DNA of 64,000 nt, taken from NCBI GenBank assembly GCA_016788485.1, contig JAEUSV010000014.1, positions 1-64,000 on the forward strand, read 5' to 3'. Positions within the stretch are counted from its first letter, which is position 1. Each line of letters begins with the position of its first letter. The position numbers and the translations under genes were made by a program. This stretch comes from Flavobacteriales bacterium. GTDB lineage: Bacteria; Bacteroidota; Bacteroidia; Flavobacteriales_F; PHOS-HE28. Shown here piece after piece: positions 60,949-64,000 of this stretch. The notes beneath the pieces were generated by a model. That model had not been told where the DNA came from and searched no databases. It saw only the letters and a list, made by a program, of their open reading frames with translations.

Positions 60949-60956
60949 CGAAGGTA
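60949..60956 (-). promoter_or_regulatory. TAnnTTTG-class promoter (TACCTTCG) for dnaG
   Basis: The minus-strand element ends 14 nt before the dnaG ATG. Confidence 0.5.
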
Positions 60957-61057
60957 CCCCGCCGCGCAGGGCCCGAGGGCCGCCGGTTGTGCACGCTGCA
61001 CGTGAACAACGTGTCAGCGGCCTGTGGATAGGCTGTGGATGGATCGTGGACGGCGGT

Positions 61058-61501
61058 TCAGCGGCGCACCACCTCGGCCCCCGTGCTGTCGTATTCCACG
61101 GTGCGCACCTGGGTGCCGATCGCATCGTGGAACGACCAGGAGCCCACGGGGTGGCCGTTGGCGTTCTGGCCTCGGTAGAGCAGGGCGCCATCGGGCCGGA
61201 AGGTGGTGGTGAGGCCGTGCAGCACGCCGTCGCGGTACTCGTTGCGGCTCTGCACCGCGCCGTTGGGGTGGTAGGCCGTCCACAGGCCATGGCGCTTGCC
61301 GTTGCGCACATCGCCTTCCATCAGCAGCCGGCCTTCGGTATCGCGCACCTGCTGATGGCCGTCGCGAACCAGGGCGGTGTCTGGGCGGGCCACAGCGGCG
61401 GTGTCGGGCGCGGCGGCGGCGGGGGGAGCGGGCGGTGCGCCGGCCGGACCGTTGCAGGCGGCCAGCAGCGCCAGGAGGGGAAGGAAGGGCGGGCGGTTCA
61501 T
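61058..61501 (-). CDS. Lipoprotein with MORN-type (YwqK-like) repeats
   Basis: The 147-residue protein has a lipoprotein signal peptide with lipobox LLAAC (Cys16) and an Ala/Pro-rich linker. It continues with repeated MORN-like segments: GKRHGLWTAYHPNGAVQSR, DGVLHGLTTTFRPDGALLYR, NGHPVGSWSFHD. It is anchored in a membrane on the periplasmic side. It starts with a 4-nt overlap (ATGA) with the polyprenyl synthase gene. Confidence 0.8.
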   Translation of the reverse strand: MNRPPFLPLLALLAACNGPAGAPPAPPAAAAPDTAAVARPDTALVRDGHQQVRDTEGRLLMEGDVRNGKRHGLWTAYHPNGAVQSRNEYRDGVLHGLTTTFRPDGALLYRGQNANGHPVGSWSFHDAIGTQVRTVEYDSTGAEVVRR

Positions 61502-62508
61502 TTCGTGCGGTCCACGGTGAGGTGTACCAGGCCTTCGAGGGCGTGGCGGGCGTCGGTGGCGGGGAAGGTGTGCAGCACGGCCAGGGCCTCGTCGCGGTGC
61601 TCGTGCATGCGCCTGGTGGCGTGGGCGATGCCGCCGGCCTCCACCACCATGGCCACCACGCGGGCCACGGCGTCGCCGTCCTCGCTGCGGTTCTTCACCA
61701 CGTCCACCATCCAGCGGCGGTCGGCCGCGCTCACCTGTTGCAGCGCGTGGATCAGGGGCAGGGTGAGCTTTTTCTCCTTGATGTCCAGGCCCGTGGGCTT
61801 GCCGCTGTCCTGGGCGTTGTTGTAGTCGAAAAGGTCGTCCTTGATCTGGAAGGCGATGCCGGTGAGCTCGCCGAAGCGCTTCATGCGGGCCACCTCGTCG
61901 GCACCGGCCCCGCCGGCGCTGGCCCCGCTGGCGCAGCAGGCGGCGATCAGGCTGGCGGTCTTCTGCCGGATGATCTCGAAGTACACCTCCTCCTTGAAGT
62001 TCAGGCCGCGCGCCTTCTCCAGCTGCAGCAGCTCGCCCTCGCTCATCTCGCGCACGGCCGTGCTCACGATGCGCAGCAGCTCGAACTGCTGCTGGTCCAC
62101 GGCCAGCAGCAGGCCACGGCTCAGCAGGTAGTCGCCCACCAGGACGGCCACCTTGTTCTTCCAAAGGGCGTTGATGCTGAAGAAGCCGCGGCGCATGGGG
62201 CTGCCGTCCACCACGTCGTCATGCACCAGCGTGGCGGTGTGCAGCAGCTCGATGAGGCTGGCGGCCGCGTAGCCCGCGTCGTTCACCGGACCGAACTGGC
62301 GCGCGCTCAGCAGGGTGAACATGGGCCGCATCTGCTTGCCCTTGCGCTGCACGATGTAGTGCATGATGCGGTCCAGCAGGGGCGCCTTGCTGCGCATGGC
62401 CTCCCGGAAGCGCCCCTCGAAGGCCTTCATCTCCGCCGCGATGGGCCGCTGGATCTCGTCCAGCGTAAGGCGCCTGGCCGTGGTGGGGGAAGGGGCTGCG
62501 GACGACAT
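61498..62508 (-). CDS. Trans-polyprenyl diphosphate synthase (octaprenyl/solanesyl type)
   Basis: The 336-residue enzyme extends allylic diphosphates with isopentenyl diphosphate, making the side chain of menaquinone. It has both aspartate motifs: HDDVVDGSPMRRG and IKDDLFDYNN, plus the basic GKQMRP and the KKLTLPLIHAL segment. Chain length cannot be read here. The ATG at 62508 fits the family start. The products of dxs feed this step. Confidence 0.93.
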   Translation of the reverse strand: MSSAAPSPTTARRLTLDEIQRPIAAEMKAFEGRFREAMRSKAPLLDRIMHYIVQRKGKQMRPMFTLLSARQFGPVNDAGYAAASLIELLHTATLVHDDVVDGSPMRRGFFSINALWKNKVAVLVGDYLLSRGLLLAVDQQQFELLRIVSTAVREMSEGELLQLEKARGLNFKEEVYFEIIRQKTASLIAACCASGASAGGAGADEVARMKRFGELTGIAFQIKDDLFDYNNAQDSGKPTGLDIKEKKLTLPLIHALQQVSAADRRWMVDVVKNRSEDGDAVARVVAMVVEAGGIAHATRRMHEHRDEALAVLHTFPATDARHALEGLVHLTVDRTK

Positions 62509-62559
62509 GGCTGCCCGGCAAAGATGCGGCATGGACCGGCAGCGAACGGGGGAGCCCCT

Positions 62560-62567
62560 TATCTTGG
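62560..62567 (+). promoter_or_regulatory. TAnnTTTG-class promoter (TATCTTGG)
   Basis: The element ends 5 nt before the ATG at 62573, again predicting a leaderless transcript. Confidence 0.45.
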
Positions 62568-62572
62568 CCGGG

Positions 62573-63277
62573 ATGTCGAAGGAACGCCTGATCCAGGGCC
62601 TGTTGTTCGCCGTGTGCCTGTCGCAGGGCGCCTGGGCCCAGGACAAGACCAAGGTGGTGCTGTACAAGGACCGCGTGGCCGCCGCCTTCGATACGGTGAA
62701 CTGCGTGAAGAACGTGATCAAGCTCAACGCGTTCTCCTTCTTCCGCGGCGAGTTCCCGGTGTACTACGAGCGTGCCATCTCGCACAACGTGAGCGCCGAG
62801 ATCGCCGCAGGCATCACCTTCCGCAACTACATCGGGCTCTCCGCCTCCGGCGACGATGTGGACGATTACAGCGCGGGCACCGAGATCATCGTGGGCCCCA
62901 GCATCCATGCCGGCTTCCGGTACTACTTCCAGGACGACATCGAGCCGCAGGGTCCCTACCTGCACCTCGATTTCGCCCACCTCGACTACCTCAAGGACAT
63001 CCGGGCCAAGGACGCCAACGGCGAGCTCACCGACACCCGCTACCGCGACACGCGCACCTACAACGACATCCGGCTGCTTTACGGCTTCCAGAACCTGAGC
63101 GCCACCAGCAACTGGCTCTTCGACTTCTACGGGGGCATCGGCCTGCGCAACCGGCGCATGGAAACGGTGACCGAAAACTACGATACCGTCACCGGGATCT
63201 GGTCGTATGACTTCGAGACGATCGACGACGTGGTGCCCGCGCTCTTCCTGGGCGTGAAGGTGGGCCTGGGGTGGTAG
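62573..63277 (+). CDS. Predicted outer-membrane beta-barrel protein
   Basis: The 234-residue protein has a signal peptide (about residues 1-22, ending AWAQ) and many alternating strands (FPVYYERAISHNVSAEIAAG, GPSIHAGFRYYF, WLFDFYGGIGLRNRR), ending ALFLGVKVGLGW. The aromatic C-terminal residue is typical of outer-membrane barrels. The ligand is unknown. Its stop is 4 nt from that of the convergent rlmN. Confidence 0.7.
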   Translation: MSKERLIQGLLFAVCLSQGAWAQDKTKVVLYKDRVAAAFDTVNCVKNVIKLNAFSFFRGEFPVYYERAISHNVSAEIAAGITFRNYIGLSASGDDVDDYSAGTEIIVGPSIHAGFRYYFQDDIEPQGPYLHLDFAHLDYLKDIRAKDANGELTDTRYRDTRTYNDIRLLYGFQNLSATSNWLFDFYGGIGLRNRRMETVTENYDTVTGIWSYDFETIDDVVPALFLGVKVGLGW

Positions 63278-63281
63278 CCCC

Positions 63282-64000
63282 TCACTTCATCACACGTTCC
63301 CCCTCTTTCAACGCCGGCTCGTTCTTGTTGGCGAGCTGCCCGCATGCCGCGTCGATGTCGCGGCCGCGGCTGCGGCGGATGCGGGTGACGATGCCCTTCT
63401 TCTCCACGTACTGCTGGAAGGCCTCGGCCACCTCGGGGTCGGTGCGGCCGTACTCGCCGCCATCGATGGGGTTGTACTCGATCAGGTTCACCTTGGCGTG
63501 CACGTCGCTGGCGTACTTCACCAGTTCCTGCGCGTCGGCCAGCGAGTCGTTGAATCCGCGCAGCAGGATGTACTCGAAGGTCACGGAGCGGCCGGTGCGG
63601 CGTGTGTAGAGGCGCAGGGCGTCCTTCAGCTCGGCGAGCGAGTTCTGCTCGTTGATGGGCATGATGCGGCCGCGCTTGGCGTCGTTGGCGGCGTGCAGGC
63701 TCAGCGCCAGGCTGAACTTGGGATCGTCGTCGGCCAGCTTGCGGATCATCTTGGCGATGCCGGCGGTGCTCACCGTGATGCGTCGCGCGCCCATGCCCAG
63801 GCCGTCCTGCGCGTTGATGCGCTCGGCGCTGCGCAGCGTGTTCGCGTAGTTGAGCAGGGGCTCGCCCATGCCCATGTACACGATGTTGGTGAGGCCCTCC
63901 TTGTAGTACTTGCGCGCCAGCTCGTCGATCAGCACCACCTGGTCGAAGATCTCGCCCACGCCCAGGTTACGGATGCGCTTGAGCTTGCCGGTGGCGCAGA
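63282..64000 (-). CDS. rlmN: Dual-specificity rRNA/tRNA methyltransferase RlmN (partial, N-terminus off the right edge)
   Basis: This radical-SAM enzyme methylates A2503 of 23S rRNA and A37 of some tRNAs. About 239 C-terminal residues are visible. They include the post-cluster region TGKLKRIRNLGVGEIFDQV, YMGMGEPLLNY, RITVSTAGI, LALSLHAAND, EYILLRGFND and the C-terminal DIDAACGQL with the conserved catalytic Cys. The CxxxCxxC cluster motif lies just beyond the edge except for its last Cys (CATGKLK). Confidence 0.94.
   Translation of the reverse strand, partial: CATGKLKRIRNLGVGEIFDQVVLIDELARKYYKEGLTNIVYMGMGEPLLNYANTLRSAERINAQDGLGMGARRITVSTAGIAKMIRKLADDDPKFSLALSLHAANDAKRGRIMPINEQNSLAELKDALRLYTRRTGRSVTFEYILLRGFNDSLADAQELVKYASDVHAKVNLIEYNPIDGGEYGRTDPEVAEAFQQYVEKKGIVTRIRRSRGRDIDAACGQLANKNEPALKEGERVMK

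Overview
This window comes from a GC-rich member of the Bacteroidota, most likely an uncultivated Flavobacteriales-type lineage. The evidence is: at least ten proteins with type IX secretion (T9SS) C-terminal domains, of both the 'PNP' type A and the gliding-motility type B; Bacteroidota gene clusters (yceD-rpmF-plsX-fabH-accB-accC, iscA-sufB); promoters of the TAnnTTTG class upstream of many genes; and an almost complete absence of Shine-Dalgarno sequences. I see no tRNA, rRNA, CRISPR, insertion sequence, phage or plasmid gene. I annotate 54 protein genes, of which two run off the window edges (sufB on the left, rlmN on the right). No gap between genes exceeds 300 bases; the largest are 38083-38347 and 1085-1336, and both hold promoters or operators.

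Layout. 1-1084: Fe-S cluster assembly (iscA-like, sufB) behind an AT-rich palindrome. 1337-6283: two secreted T9SS proteins around yegP and thiL. 6478-8424: dxs. 8442-10519: three small envelope proteins. 10579-17904: a minus-strand housekeeping block, pepA-pdxA and then yceD-rpmF-plsX-fabH-accB-accC (lipid synthesis). 18051-24179: a large type B T9SS protein, ribE, an M1 peptidase and metF. 24237-30995: an operon of an ECF sigma factor, a membrane anti-sigma-like protein that itself ends in a type B T9SS domain, and two large paralogous secreted proteins with NIDO domains. 31157-32944: lepA. 32945-38082: two large secreted proteins.

38294-41824: a second, self-contained ECF system: sigma factor, anti-sigma-like protein with three tandem N-terminal modules, a periplasmic TonB-C protein and an outer-membrane barrel. 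Three promoters with the same TGTAAC-N16/17-CGTC architecture precede the sigma gene and the two downstream envelope genes, so the regulon can be read from the DNA. 41996-48992: yebC, a NIT-type histidine kinase, an acyl-CoA carboxyltransferase and a TPR kinase with its LuxR-type regulator. 48997-53869: a TauE-like permease, a thioredoxin-fold protein, purD, two conserved membrane proteins and purQ. 53859-64000: a CotH-like secreted protein, another T9SS protein, a CDF metal exporter, dnaG, a MORN-type lipoprotein, a polyprenyl synthase, a barrel protein and rlmN.

The main discoveries offered are the two ECF/anti-sigma systems, a two-copy palindromic intergenic repeat placed inside operons, a likely iron/Fe-S operator, a set of predicted leaderless genes, and unusually tight packing of convergent 3' ends.
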